Shown here piece after piece: positions 1 to 12,603 of a stretch of 64,000 nt of DNA (its first letter is position 1; each line of letters begins with the position of its first letter). This DNA comes from Oasisia sp. SBJ-2009 (Eukaryota; Annelida; Polychaeta; Sabellida; Siboglinidae), in assembly GCA_964017155.1 (NCBI GenBank), contig OZ024857.1, forward strand, positions 39,144,641 through 39,208,640, given 5' to 3'. Made by a program: the position numbers and the translations under genes. The notes beneath the pieces are model-generated. The model worked only from the letters and a program-made list of their open reading frames with translations. It did not search any database and was not told where the DNA came from.

Positions 1-60
1 AGTAACACTCAATATAACCACTGAACACTAAATAGTCTACTCAGACCCAACTTATCTTAA

Positions 61-921
61 AGGACAAAAAAAGTTAACTGTTTTGTGGCATACATCTAAT
101 AGAGTTAATATAAAGTAACAATTTCCACATATACTCATTTTTTTACGCCAGCGGTTTACCAGAAAAATATTTTTTAACACCCAGCCATCCTAATACTATG
201 AGCTACCCCATCTTAGACGAAGAATGACGTCACGACGGTGAGACCCTCTCCACGTAGATTCCCTGCATGGGGTTTGGCTGTTGTCATGAAATGGCTGCAA
301 CTCGGCAACGTGCGTAACATGCTGATGATGGTAAATATAATGTTGTCTATTATTGTTATCGCTGAAATCATCCCATCAACTGATGATACATGTCTACATC
401 AAAGCATTTCTCCTCAAAATGGACCGAGCAAAGTGAACTGTACTTGGACTGGAGGGATTCCAAACATTACGCCCGCAAATCTCCAATGTGAATCCATTGC
501 TTCAATACTACCGGTTGTTTCAACTATTATTGCAACCGTATGCCGAACACTAAGGCATAATTACTAAAGTTTACCATAGATTTAACCACAGATTTAGATA
601 TACATCTATAAGCAGCTGCTAGATGTCACGCCAACTGAACGAACTGTCGAAGACTCAAAGTTGTTGACCCTTAACAACGTCGCAGGAAATTGACTGGCTT
701 CAGCAGAGATATAGAATGCCGCGCGCTGAATGGCCAAGCCAAGTTAACCCTTCACCTATGGCGGCGTCTAGACCATCGTGGATTTCGTTAGAATTTTAGA
801 CTTTAAAGTTACATTCTGAGTAAACCGCTGACGTTACAAAATTGAGTATATGTGGAAATTGTTACTTTGTATAAACTCTATTAGGTGTATGACACGAAAC
901 CGTAGCCTTTTTTTTTGTCCT
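61..921 (+). mobile_element. TTAA-flanked MITE-like DNA transposon, copy 1
   Basis: An 861-bp element flanked on both sides by TTAA (57-60 and 922-925). The ends are inverted repeats of about 115 bp that begin AGGACAAAAAAA and share an internal block containing AACAATTTCCACATATACTC. A second copy lies inverted at 16712-17568. TTAA target duplication is typical of piggyBac and of Sola3 transposons, but the terminal bases do not match the usual piggyBac CCC start, so the superfamily is left open. No transposase is encoded; the element is non-autonomous. It holds one open frame (238-567), described separately. Boundaries are seen directly; the class is inferred. Confidence 0.85.
238..567 (+). 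pseudogene. Open frame inside MITE copy 1, start codon lost
   Basis: A 109-codon frame matching the open frame of copy 2 (17405-17064 minus) nearly throughout. The ATG used in copy 2 is out of frame here because of a one-base difference just upstream of 238, so this copy would have to begin at the internal ATG at 286. The predicted peptide has two hydrophobic stretches (LSIIVIAEII and ILPVVSTIIATV) flanking a Cys-containing loop with N-glycosylation sequons (NCT, NIT). Differences between the two copies are mostly non-synonymous, so there is no sign of selection on the protein. It is probably not a functional gene. Confidence 0.3.
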
Positions 922-925
922 TTAA

Positions 926-2885
926 TCTAGCTGTGCCCCAGTATACTTGGCAGTACAAGCACCAGTTGTAGGTGATAGAACTAGGTGTAAGCAGTCTGTG
1001 TGAGCTGATTACATCACCATGGAACACCTAAAGAATTCCACATTACCTGCCTGACAGGACTGTGTAGTGTGTACAGGAAATACAGTACAGATCTGTCAGG
1101 GGTGATGTACCCTGTACCATTGAATGGCCTGCATATGATCATACCACAAATATTCTACATTTAAATCATTAACAAGATTTTAATTATGTATACATATTTA
1201 TATATTACCGTTAATATGTAGCTACGTAATGTTTTTGTAACCCAGTAACTACAGACATTTTTCCTTGACTTCTCCATGTATATATTTAGAAGCAGCAGGG
1301 GCCAAGAAAAGATTAATTTAAGGTTGTTAGATATTACATTAAAAAAAACATAATTCATACTGATCATAATAAAGTAATAAAGCCAATATCACAAATGTCA
1401 CCAGCAGCAATGAGTCTAAAAGTTAGATTCACACATATACAGACCTATACCTTGTCTTCATATTCACATTGAAGCACACACGTTCCAAAATGACCATTGG
1501 GGTTTCAAAAAAATAGATAATTAGGTAAAGGTGATAAATATTATGAATAATTATGCAATCTGAATATTTATATTATGAACTGAGTTAGTATTAAGGGCTC
1601 AAAAAGTCTACATGGAAATGTCTTGCCTTAGACATCGGGACCCATAGGGGATGATACTATGAGGATCACAGTTTATGTTTCCCAGTGGATACAAGGGAAG
1701 GAGCATCAGTGCTGTGTTGATGAAGATAGGAAGTGGCCAACGTAGACTACAAGTACAAGAACATGGAGGCTAGTTGTCAACTCTGCCTATACAGACAAGT
1801 GTTGTGCATGTCACAGCCTGGGGACAGTGGAGATGCAGTGGCCAGTGGACATCTCTCTCTGTCAGCCAATCACTTCATTTGACTATGATAGCCATGGATC
1901 AGCAGGACTAACAAGTTCAGGGGACATCCAGGAAAATCAATAGGACCTTGCATCACAGTGGTCGATATGCCACATGACAAGTTTAGATTACAATACACCC
2001 CGTGGCCACCAAATGATCCGATTACTGCAGCTTTATGGCAAGTGGAAACTTGAGCGTAAGAAATGTGGCAAGGTTGTGCAATAGACTAGTCAATGACTTC
2101 TACGAATACTAGTGAATGTAAAGAAATGTCATTACATTGCAAGTGTCCCTTCTGTTCAACATACAGAGGACAGGAATGCTAGGATATTCATCTGAAAGTG
2201 TTGTGGAATACCAGTACATGTAGAACACACAGTGAGACTCAAAAACAAAAAAGCACATGGACTAGACAGTAGATAAACCATATAATTGTATACATGGAAG
2301 TGTTAAGTGAGTCGTCATCACTCTTTATCTCTCACACTCCCTATCAACCAACCAATCATTATTGGAGCAATTTATCCTGACACCTAAATATACACCCGCT
2401 TTTTTCAAAAGAAGATCATTATCCTATATGTAGGGCAACAGCGCCCAGTTTTCGACCTTTGCAAAATGGAATGCATTGTTGGATTCACGATCGAGACAAT
2501 TGGGAGTAGGATATAGCCATGTGATATCGTACATCTGGAGCACTCAAAACGTGGCAGTATCGACAAGTAAAAATGGAGAAAGACATAGGTTAGACATAAA
2601 GGATGACATTTATGAACAAAAGAGATATTCTATGTTAGCTTAAAATTCAAACAGGGCAGTACAAAAGAAATATATAGTCTGTCATTCAGAAGTTCTTGCA
2701 CATGTAGTGATATAGATGCCAGTCCTATTCTAAACAGCTGTGGACATACATAAAACAAGAACCTAATTATAAAGGTAATCAAGGCAGATAAATGCAATTT
2801 GCACAGAAAATGCATTTACACACGACAGATCTGTTTCTGATTTTCTGTGGATAAATGGGTAAAGTGGTAAATTGTGATTCACTGA
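926..2885. other. Intergenic, no gene seen
   Basis: AT-rich sequence with frequent stops in all frames. I recognise no coding exon, RNA gene or repeat here. Confidence 0.5.
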
Positions 2886-3090
2886 CAGATCTGGACACAC
2901 CTGGACAGACCTGGACTGACCTGGACTGGACAGACCTGGACACACCTGGACAGATCCGGACAGACCCAGACAGACCTGGACACACCTGGACAGACCCGGA
3001 CAGACATGGACAGACATGGACAGACCTGGACAGACCCGGACAGACCTGGACAGACCCGGAGAGACCCAGACAGACCCGGACAGACCTGGC
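2886..3090. repeat. 10-bp satellite (CAGACCTGGA)n
   Basis: About 20 head-to-tail copies of a decamer close to CAGACCTGGA, with variants CACACCTGGA and CAGACCCGGA. Because ten is not a multiple of three and the unit has no stop, several frames stay open on both strands; these are artefacts of the repeat and not genes. Confidence 0.93.
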
Positions 3091-5529
3091 ACTCCCAAAA
3101 GGGACAACACAATTACTGCAGGTTAATCAAATTAGCCGACTGCACTAACTGGAGTGGAGTAATGCAGACAGACATAAGTAGAGCCCCAGAGGGAAGGAGA
3201 GACCCAGCTACTCCACTAAGACCTCTCAATGGTCAAGGCACACACAAATCTCAGCAAAGTCTACAAATGCCAATCAAATTAATGTAGCAATAATTGACCC
3301 AGCACATGTATACAAGTATAACATTATGTACATAAATAAACTACATAGTGTCTGTGTTTTATGGATATATTGTTTTAAAATGATGTATGAAGCATTTACA
3401 ATATTTGTTGAAAACGTTCAACTGTCACATATATTGTTCAAAACCATCATATTATTAACCATGTTTGCCAATTTAATAAAATATGATAAATCAACTGGAT
3501 TTAAGTTCACATTAAAGCTTCTGTCATTTAAAAAAAGTGCTTAAGCTGCCACCAGTCACATGTACAATTATACATACATGTACAGTTTAGAATACCAAAA
3601 CTATTACAACTTTAAAAAATTACAAACACTGCCACTGACAGGTGTGGCTTGAAACATTTACCTGTTAACTAAAACACAACCCAACATTTATTATTAAAAT
3701 CCAATCATTGTAAACAGTGGCAATAAAACAACTGGATTTCCAGAGAAATGTTGTCACACCAATATTGTAGTAATGCACACAATACTTTCAAACCTTTAAA
3801 CTCCACCTCTAATCATGTACAAGTTACAAATATTTATTTTGTATTATTCCATTTTTTATTGTATATGTTGACATACATTCTACTCCTGTAGAAAATGTCA
3901 CCAAGCTTGTGAGCATAGATCTATGTATAGCTTATGACAGACACTGACTGGGCACACAGTAACAGTAGCATAATTAACTCTTTGCATTAGCTTACATGTT
4001 GTTAATGTAAGTGAAGTAATTACGACAGAATCACTTCAGACGTGACTTGGCGATTAAAAATTCTATTTCATCACACGCATGTGCGATACTGAATCAGCTG
4101 GACGTTGATCTGAAATGCACCAAATTTGCACTTATAAAATGGCCAAATGAAACTACGTGTACCATAATCACCAACAGCCGATTCCACTGAATGGTCAGCG
4201 AAGGCTTAGTAGATGTGAGGCAGGCTTTCGGTCAGTTGGTAAGTGGGTGTGGTCATACAAGCGGCCAGCATTAGGTCATATTGATCTCGACTGATGACCT
4301 ACAACTATTGACTTTGGTGAGGAGTGAGAACCGGACATGAGATCAACAAGGTGGTTAGCAGGACATAACATGGACCATCTACAGACATCTGGTCATCCAC
4401 ACATTAGTACACTGACCACCTGACTGCTGGTAGTGGTCAGTCTTGTTACTACAGGTGTTTTACATCCAATAAATAGTTTCATCAGGAAGTCAGGGGTATA
4501 TGTCTGAAATCATGCTGCAAAATCTAGCTAATTATACTTCAACTGTTATGACATTCAGAGACTGGTATGAGGCTGGATTGACAACAGTGACACACTTTGA
4601 AAACAATTATTAAATAATTAAAAGGATAATGTAAGAGCTATGGAGAAAATGTGTGTGAACGCCTTCTTTCCTCTGATGCATGGACACTGGTCTAGGACAG
4701 GGTGAGGAGGTGGAGGTCACATTAATTGACAGTTTCTTAATGAGGATCTGAAGAAGGTGGCTAAGATTCTGCAGAAGGTGACTCTCCACAGAAGAGAATA
4801 AACTAGTCTATTCTTGAAGTGTTCCATCAAGTCCTCCCACCACTAACTTGATAGGAGTCTGATTATGAGAAGCTGTCATACTTCAAGCACATCAGTATCA
4901 ATTTACCTCAAAATCGTTAAAACCATTTTACATACAGTATGACTATGTTTGCCTAAATATAATAATGTATTAATATAAATGAAACCATGCAAATACATCC
5001 TGAGGATGCACATTGCACACACATTCACATACACTGATAAGTATGCATTCTATTTTTATAAATTTGTGCACCTGGGGTGTGTACCTATATTAATTAGTTT
5101 ACACATATATATGACTTATAGAACACATTTGTCTAAAAGTATATTGAATTACTAACACTTCCATTTTGTCTTGAGGGTATAGTTTAAGGGGTGTATTTAA
5201 TGAATTCCACAATTTGACACTGTACACAGGTAGGGACATTGCCCTGATAATGCCCTCATATCTATATGTACATTTTCTCTCATAAACTCAAGTGTTCTAT
5301 GTGTACAATATGGTGGCCTTTACAAATAACAGTTGCAAGTTGCCAGATAACCATCAAACAAACATGAACTAATTTTTAGATCAATTATATCGTTGAATAT
5401 TAAAAGGTGAGAATTGTAAAACAAGTTACCGGGATATGATATACATCATCTTGCACCAAAGAGGAATTGTGTTACTGTTTTCTATAGCAGTAGCACCATA
5501 GCACTGTAACAGCATAGCACTGTAACACA
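3091..5529. other. Intergenic, no gene seen
   Basis: AT-rich single-copy-looking sequence. Short open frames here have no recognisable domains. A small local duplication (GCACTGTAACA repeated) occurs near 5500-5525. Confidence 0.5.
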
Positions 5530-5795
5530 TAGTGGCAAAGTGACTAGACCATCCGTCTCTCGACTAAGATAACCCGGGTTCAAAACATGTGCTGCTGTGT
5601 CAAACATTGAGCACATTTTTTCACTCTACATTGCTCCAGTTCACTCAGCTGTGTGAATGAGTACCTGGCCAGTGGCCATAGATAGTGGACTGGTGGTTAT
5701 TTGTGTTTGAAACCTTCGTGCATTAATTGCAGCATGGCTGGATGCTTCCCAGAGCAGTTGACATGGTATTCATTTGCACAGGTCTGCCAGGTGAT
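5530..5795 (+). mobile_element. tRNA-derived SINE, family B (copy 1)
   Basis: Begins with a degenerate tRNA-like head holding a B-box-like CCCGGGTTCAAAAC, followed by a body (TTTTTCACTCTACATTGCT, then GAATGAGTACCTGG) that is shared with the copy on the minus strand at 35049-34750. The 3' part (ATGGCTGGATGC) is also shared. The head is too decayed to be a functional tRNA. Ends are approximate. Confidence 0.75.
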
Positions 5796-6784
5796 AAAAT
5801 GTCAAATACTTTGAGCAATCATGAGGATTGGCTACTGAGCTATATACGAACTCACCTGTATTTTTTAATACGATACATTGCAAGAGTGCCATGTAGAGGG
5901 GTAAAAACAATAAACAGTACAAAGCATGCATGCTGGAGTGATTAGTGACTTGTACAGTCTGTATAGGTAATTAGGCACTGCTGATAATTATTGCAATATA
6001 TTTTATGCTTGTATCTAGCAAAAACATATAATTAGTTGTCAAGCAATGTTCAATGACAGTTTATTTACACAGAACCATGTGTGACAGGTTGAAATGCCAA
6101 TGACTGTAATGAGATAGCAGAAGGGGGGACGGGACGCCCACGTGAGATGGATGAGACGACACAAGGGATGCAACAAGACTGACAATGAATGAGTATCAAG
6201 CAGCATCAAGACACTGGGCTTGGTTAAAAGCAGCTCGTCATTAAATATACATTGATGCAAGAATGTAACAGAAATGAAATTGCAAAGCGACACAAAGTGA
6301 ATTAACCCAAATACATATATCAGCACAGGCAGACTAATTATTGGAAAACTATATTTTAAATACTAATTTGGTGGACAATTTGAAAAATACATTGTGGAAA
6401 AAAGCAATCAACTGTGGAAAGCAGTCAACTTCATGTTTATTTATACCATGGCAGAATACGTTAGAGAGGGATGCATTTAACAAATTAATGGGAACACGAC
6501 TGAATGTTTCCCATCAGTGCCATCGCTAGTTGATTTTCACAGTTGAGGGTGTAGCTCAAACAGGTTTGTGCAGTTCAATGTTTGAATACCAAGAGACTGG
6601 ATGCCCTCAGAGTGGGGAGTAAAAGAAAACAAGGTAGAACGTGGTTCAGACGGGTGGATCGTGGGGAGATTTAGTGGGACTGGGAATGAAGAATGTGATG
6701 GGAACAGACTTGGATTAGAGATGGAGGGAAGAGGTACATACATAAAAAAATCGAGGACCAATACTGATGCCAACATTACTCTGC
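5796..6784. other. Intergenic, no gene seen
   Basis: No supported gene. A frame of about 95 codons on each strand is open by chance and shows no domain. Confidence 0.45.
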
Positions 6785-7105
6785 TTACAGCAGGGCTTTA
6801 TTTCAAATTATTGCCAGTCACACATGTTTTGGGGGACACATGGATATTAACTGTTATTAAATGCCAGTTTACAACTTTCAAATGTGTCTGATGACCTGAA
6901 ATGGACTTGAAATGGGCTACAAACTCACATGATACCATTTACACTCACTTTCAAGGCATAACTAACAATATCCATGGTTTTGGAAGACCTTTTTTGCTCC
7001 TTCATTTTTTACCCGTCCACCACCTGTCCACACATATATATTTACCCATCCACAACGGTTTTTACCCGTCCAAATGACGGGTGGAGGGGTCTCTGCATAG
7101 CCATA
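6785..7105 (+). repeat. Dispersed repeat, family C (copy 1)
   Basis: About 320 bp that reappears inverted at 43652-43945. Shared blocks include ATTATTGCCAGTCACAC, the stretch around GGTTTTGGAAGACC, and a terminal zone of several GTCCACC / GACGGGTGGA motifs in both orientations. I see no terminal inverted repeats or coding capacity, so the class is unknown. Ends are approximate. Confidence 0.7.
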
Positions 7106-7769
7106 AAGCTCAAAGAAAGAGACAATAACAACACATATTTCTTGTTGCAACCAAACATTGTCTTTGCTACCTTAACTGTTTGAATCGCCTAAATACCCCC
7201 GGGGTACTTGCCAAATGGTGTGAGTATTAAAACACACACACACATGCCTGCTACTTCCAACACTGACACTCTCTTCTTCCCTGTACTTGTTCTCCTCATC
7301 TAACTACTGCTTTTGCAATATTCATAAGCTGACTTAAAGTTGTCCATGCATCTGTGAAAAGGTCAAACATAGCTATCAGCTACTGCCACCCAAATCACCT
7401 TTCAAGTTTGTCATTCATCAAATATCAATCACAATTCTGCTGCCCGGCAATCTATAGTGTTCATAATTGTGATGCAAATAAATGTCCTGCATGTTAACAT
7501 TTTTGGGCCCAAGTCCTGTCTCCTAAGCTACCAAGAGCAACAACAGTTTGGAAGTCCTGCTTGACATGCTGTGATTACATCACTTCATTTGTCTGTCATT
7601 TAAAAGATACCAAAATAGGAAACAGAGGTCCATCCAGTACATGTGAGTTATTATACATTTACATATGTCAAAACAGCATGTCAAAAAGGGGGCCAATTGT
7701 CTTAATATCATGCATTTGATGCTCTTCCTCTCTTCTTTTCCTTCTCTCAGATACTGGATGGGGGCCTTT
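7106..7769. other. Intergenic, no gene seen
   Basis: AT-rich sequence with a short (CA)n run near 7230. Nothing else recognised. Confidence 0.45.
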
Positions 7770-8020
7770 GCAGATAAGAATTTGTGAGTCCACTACAAGT
7801 TACACATGTATCCCCTGTGTGGGATCTTTTAGCTCCCCTGGCATAGACAGTTAGACACTGGTCAGATAGAAGGGAACACCGGCTTTTAGTGTTTTTTCCT
7901 AAAGACACGGGCAAATGTGGTGTGAATGAAATTGCATAAATTACGAAACAGCGGTAGGTGGGATTGAACCACCATCCCCTCAATTGACAGTTCGGCACTC
8001 TACTGCACGACCATCGCTCC
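7770..8020 (-). mobile_element. tRNA-derived SINE, family A (copy 1)
   Basis: Read on the minus strand from 8020, this starts with a tRNA-like head: an A-box-like region, an anticodon-arm relic with ACTGTCAAT, and a clear B box GGTTCAATCCC inside a 5-bp T stem. It continues into a body containing CACATTTGCCCGTGTCTTT and GATCCCACACAGG, and GGACTCAC near the end. The same head and body occur on the plus strand at 41811-42050, which shows an interspersed family and not a lone tRNA gene. Confidence 0.82.
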
Positions 8021-9705
8021 CAACACCAGTGAGGTTATATTATGTAGGTTAATAGGATGTGTCAAGGATGGTGCCACCTGTGTCACTATCCTGGACAATG
8101 TAGTGTTCATCCTTCTCATCTCATCTCTAATATGGTATTTACCTGTCTACACCGACACCGTGCCTTTGGTCACATTCCTGTGTTTCAAAGGGTTTACGCA
8201 GCCATGGTGAGATTGTGAAGAAGCACTCAAGTGGGTAATTTTAATGTAGTCTAACTCTAGATGCATGTAGAGAGAAACAGATACTAGAAACTGGAAACAG
8301 ACAGGTGCTTATTGAAACACACTAGGACAGTTGGGTTTGAAAGCACAATTTTCAAGTCCAATTTCATGGAGCACAAGATCACAGCAGATGCCATGTCCAC
8401 TGACACAACCTGGGTTTCTATGCCTGAAATTTGCATCAGTTCTGGTTAGCAAGATAAATTCCTTTAAGTAAGGCTGTACACAATGACAGCCCAGTTTAAC
8501 AGAAACTACCCTGGTAGCTATATAAGATAGAAACATGGTGTGTGGTTTTGTGGTGGTAGAATACCAAAAACACAACACATCAAACTAAAATGAAGCCCAA
8601 TTACACGTAATTGTAACTGCCATCTCAGGAGGCACAAAACTATGGGAAATTGTAAGTTGAGTGTTAAGTGTTAACTGACAACATAATGCATAGCAATGTT
8701 GAGACCGATGGATGAAATGATATGACAGATATTGTACAGCAGCTACAGCCTGATAGACTTCCACACTTGAGCCGCAGACACCAACATTCAGTGCTACACA
8801 CTACACAGCACTGTAAATGATGAGTCATGGTGATTATAGTAAACAGTAAGTACCATGGTTTGATTATTTTTACTTCTCCAGTAAATTGCCTTTGTCTTTA
8901 AACATTCATATTGACCTTCATTAGTGGATAGCCATCATTGTAGGTAGGTCTGGTGAAATTCATTGAGCCAATATTTGAAACATCAGGTGAACAGAAGCCC
9001 TTGAAACAAGACATTGGCCAGGAGTCCATCAATCTGTTTGACAAAATCTGATTATTGACTAGTGTCTTGGTTGAGCACAGGTTCTGTTCATATGATGCTT
9101 CAAATATTGCTTAGAACTATGATTTTCAATTACACTTGTTAAGTTATTGTTATTGTCTTATTGTCTAGCATGCTTACCCGAATAACATTTTTTATGAATC
9201 TGTTGGCTGATAAGATTGATGACCAAATATTTGTATAGGAAAATCTAGACTTGATATGTAATGTAGGGAGGATAATAAAGCTGTCCAAACGAACTTTGTT
9301 TGCCTGTAGTAAACATCACAGACAGTCTACTGAAGTGAAAATGAAACCTCATGTATTGGGCCATCTCTGTGTGGTAACTGTAACACACATGTATGTTACT
9401 ATGTGTTCTAATTAGTTTTAATATAAATAGCAAAACATGGATTGCAGTGCCTCAAACTGCAAAGCCAGAAAATTGAGAAAGGGATGATGTCTTAACTCTG
9501 TCTCAATTCATTAACTATCAATGAAGTAAACATACATTTTAGACATCTAAACAGACATTTACTCATTTTAAGAACTTTGTGGGTGGCTGGGTATTCAACA
9601 TTGGACATAAGTAAAGCTAGATATTATATAAAAATTAACCTTAGATGCTTCTTCTCAAATGCTGACATGCCACTACCTTCACTCATACAGGAACGCAGGT
9701 TTATC
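8021..9705. other. Intergenic, no gene seen
   Basis: No supported gene, RNA or repeat. Confidence 0.45.
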
Positions 9706-9765
9706 TAGAGACCCGTCCACCTGTCGTTTGGATGATTAAAAATTACAGTGGATGGGTAATGGCCA
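9706..9765 (-). repeat. Dispersed repeat, family C (fragment)
   Basis: A short stretch with GACCCGTCCACCTGTCGTTTGG matches the terminal zone of the family C copies at 6785-7105 and 43652-43945, in the same orientation as the latter. Only about 60 bp can be aligned. Confidence 0.5.
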
Positions 9766-10379
9766 TACCAGACAGTAGAAAATGTCAACAGAGCCACCTC
9801 TACATACAAAACAATGGATGGTCGTTCTGACCTAGTTAAGCCAACTTAGGACACACTCTTTGACACGATACCCTGCTGGGACTTGCCAATATATAATTAC
9901 AAAACAGAAAGTAAAGCAACTGACAGACCGTCGGAACTGACTTTCCAGAAACCAAACAAGCTTCTCCTGTCACAGTCTACGGTGGACAGTAGGACACTCA
10001 CTTTCCCCCTCGACCATCCAACTTTAATTGTGGACTTGTAGAATATAATTCCCAATGATCATGACATGATGAATGAATGAATTATTAAGTATCCTTGGAC
10101 CGGACCCTATTGCTTTTAAGGTGGCAAGTGAGGGTTGAATTAGAAAAAACCCATACAGATCAACCTACTAAATATACTCCCAACATTATTTTATCTTCTT
10201 TTATATCAACTCATGTTTTCCAATGTAAATGTGTGATATCATTATCATATTCCTCTCTAATCGTAAACATGATTGATTGTTACTAGTCAGTGACAGTCAG
10301 GCCAGATAGATAACAAAGAAGGAGTTAAGGCTCAACTCACGAAAACAGACTTCTTCAGACCAACTTCAAATTTAAAGTG

Positions 10380-10822
10380 TGCCCAGGTGTGACTCGTTGC
10401 TATGCTATACACTTTCCTACTTTGGGCCATTAATGCTGTATTCGGCTTGGTCGCTGTCGCCAGCAACACCACGTTGACACATGGCATCCGTGATGCGTCG
10501 CTCAAAAAGTCACGCCCCCTGCATTCCTATGGAGTATAAAATGATTTTGAGCAATTCGTTTGCATACGTATTCTATCACTTACGTTTTGACATGCTTTAC
10601 ATGACACAGCGGCGACTGGAATCGCGTAGAAGCAGCTGTGACATCGCAGGTTCACTCGTTATCGCCGTAATCGTAGAAACACCGCTTCCGGAAACAATAT
10701 ACGGCCGGGGTGAAGGACACCGGGGATGACGGGCAGGGTCAGGAAATCGAACGCGTTAGTTCAGTGGTGTTCCGTTGTATCAATGTTAACTTAACTTTTA
10801 ACCCAGTTTGTGGTTATTAGTC
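10380..10822 (+). promoter_or_regulatory. Probable MRPL10 promoter and 5' UTR
   Basis: The interval just upstream of the MRPL10 start is visibly richer in CpG than its surroundings, as expected for a housekeeping promoter in AT-rich DNA. It contains an ETS/GABPA-type site at 10685-10691. The exact transcription start is not visible; an 82-codon frame at 10481-10729 has no recognisable features and is taken as chance. Confidence 0.55.
10685..10691 (-). promoter_or_regulatory. ETS/GABPA (NRF-2) consensus site
   Basis: The minus strand reads CCGGAAG, within a palindromic TTCCGGAA. ETS-family GABPA sites of this form are characteristic of promoters of nuclear genes for mitochondrial proteins. 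The site lies about 130 bp before the MRPL10 start codon. Function is inferred from motif and position only. Confidence 0.5.
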
Positions 10823-10841
10823 ATGGCCACTTTCCGCAAAT
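10823..10841 (+). CDS. MRPL10: MRPL10 exon 1 (start codon)
   Basis: A 19-nt coding segment, ATG through a single T, followed by a perfect GTGAGT donor. It encodes MATFRK and gives the first base of a Cys codon completed by exon 2. No other nearby ATG gives a matching phase and donor. The upstream part of the exon is 5' UTR. Confidence 0.85.
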
Positions 10842-12552
10842 GTGAGTCTTTTGAGTAAATCAATGTTCCCCTCATATGCAAATATGAACAATAACGTAAA
10901 AAGTGTCACTTACCATGGTTTACGCGACGTGCTGCAAACGTGAATGCTATGTTGAGCGATAATATGGGGTCCTACTTCACCCCGCTGTCAGTGGCGCGGG
11001 TCATTTTGTTGATTTTTTAGATATCTGTATATATGAAAGAATTTGTTATTATATATAATTTTGCCGCATAGTGGTGTAGTACCAATTGGATGCAGTTATA
11101 TGAGGGAGATGGGTGTTTGCACACTCTGAATGTATTGTGACTAAGTCTAAGTCTAAGACAATAATCAATATCATCAATTGTAAACAATTTAAATACCAAC
11201 TATCTATGCTAAGATGGCATGGCAGTGTTGACAAATTACTCCACATCCAAAGGAGGGGCCAGTAATAAAAAAGTTAATTCATTTAATGCATTTAAAAAGG
11301 CATTCGTTTAAAAAATCTCACCAACCTACATAATGCATTATTATACTGTACATAGGCTTACATAATCTAAATTTTGTATGATTTCTACCCATCAGTTGAT
11401 TATGTATCAATCAATTTATTGTTTTTAAAATAAATATTTATACATATTAAAATGATTCCAAATGGAGTGATCTAGACTTGTGATGCTCCATAGTATTCTT
11501 GTTATTATTTTGAGAAAAAAAATCCAAAGGTGCTACAATGCCCTTAAAGAGCAAAAAAGTTTGGTGTTATGCACCTAAATAAAGACTACACAAACTAACA
11601 ATTTGCATCTACAATCAAATTTTTCACATCAGTGGTTTACTCAGAAAGTGGAAAAATCTAGTAACGCCACCAACTCCTTGGGTTAACTCACTCAATCAAA
11701 AATTATCTTAAATTTTCACTCTTGAAAAATAATACGTTGCTGAATTGATAAATTTTGCACAAGATACAAGCAATGATACTCTATTCATGATACCATAGCC
11801 AATTATGCTGCCTAGTTTTGGTCATAACTTGTAATGCATATCTGTAGGTCATGTATTCATCAAACTGTCAACAAGCCAACCAGTGCAGTTCATATACTGC
11901 TGACCATATATGTCTGTCACAAGTCGTGTTTGTAACATTGCCTGTTTTGTGCACATATGACATTGTATGTTTGTATACTGAATCATTGTTTGCAAGTCAT
12001 ATAATATTTCATAGCACTGTCTATAAAGATCTGTAGATCACATGTTTGTACAATTGTTGTAGGTCGTATGTTTGTCACGCCATGGATGCAGTGTCGACAC
12101 AGAGGAAAGATTAACGTGAAACATCCCGCAACACATTTAGAGAGAAACATCCTTGCTGCCATAACGAAGCCTATCTACCCCAATAGGCCAGACCCGGCTA
12201 TTATAAACAGGTGCTCTGTGGTGCAGAGGGAAGCTAGACAGGCTACTACCACTGTCAAACAGGTATGTAGTGACGTTGCGAATAAATTACCGATATTATG
12301 GTAATCGATGATCTACACGTAGCCATTGTTGTCGCTGGTCATGTTGAGATTTGCGCAAGTTTTGTTAATTAATTTTTTTTACAGGAATTTATTATTTCAT
12401 TCTGTAACCCAGTGCCGGTGAATATTATGTACATAGTGCCCATGTATATTATGTACACAGGTCGCAGCAAGACATTTTTAATTCGATGTTCGATTCATAT
12501 TCGAAATTTTGAGGATATTCAGTTTGAGTGAAATACAGGTTCTTCCCCTCCT

Positions 12553-12603
<51 letters not shown>

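Noticed and set aside
2763..3287. Open frames rich in Gln/Thr/Trp/Asp or Val/Ser/Gly/Leu
   Set aside because: Translations of the 10-bp satellite.
10481..10729. 82-residue plus frame upstream of MRPL10 as a separate gene
   Set aside because: No domain, no splice or polyadenylation context; best explained as promoter/CpG-rich DNA.
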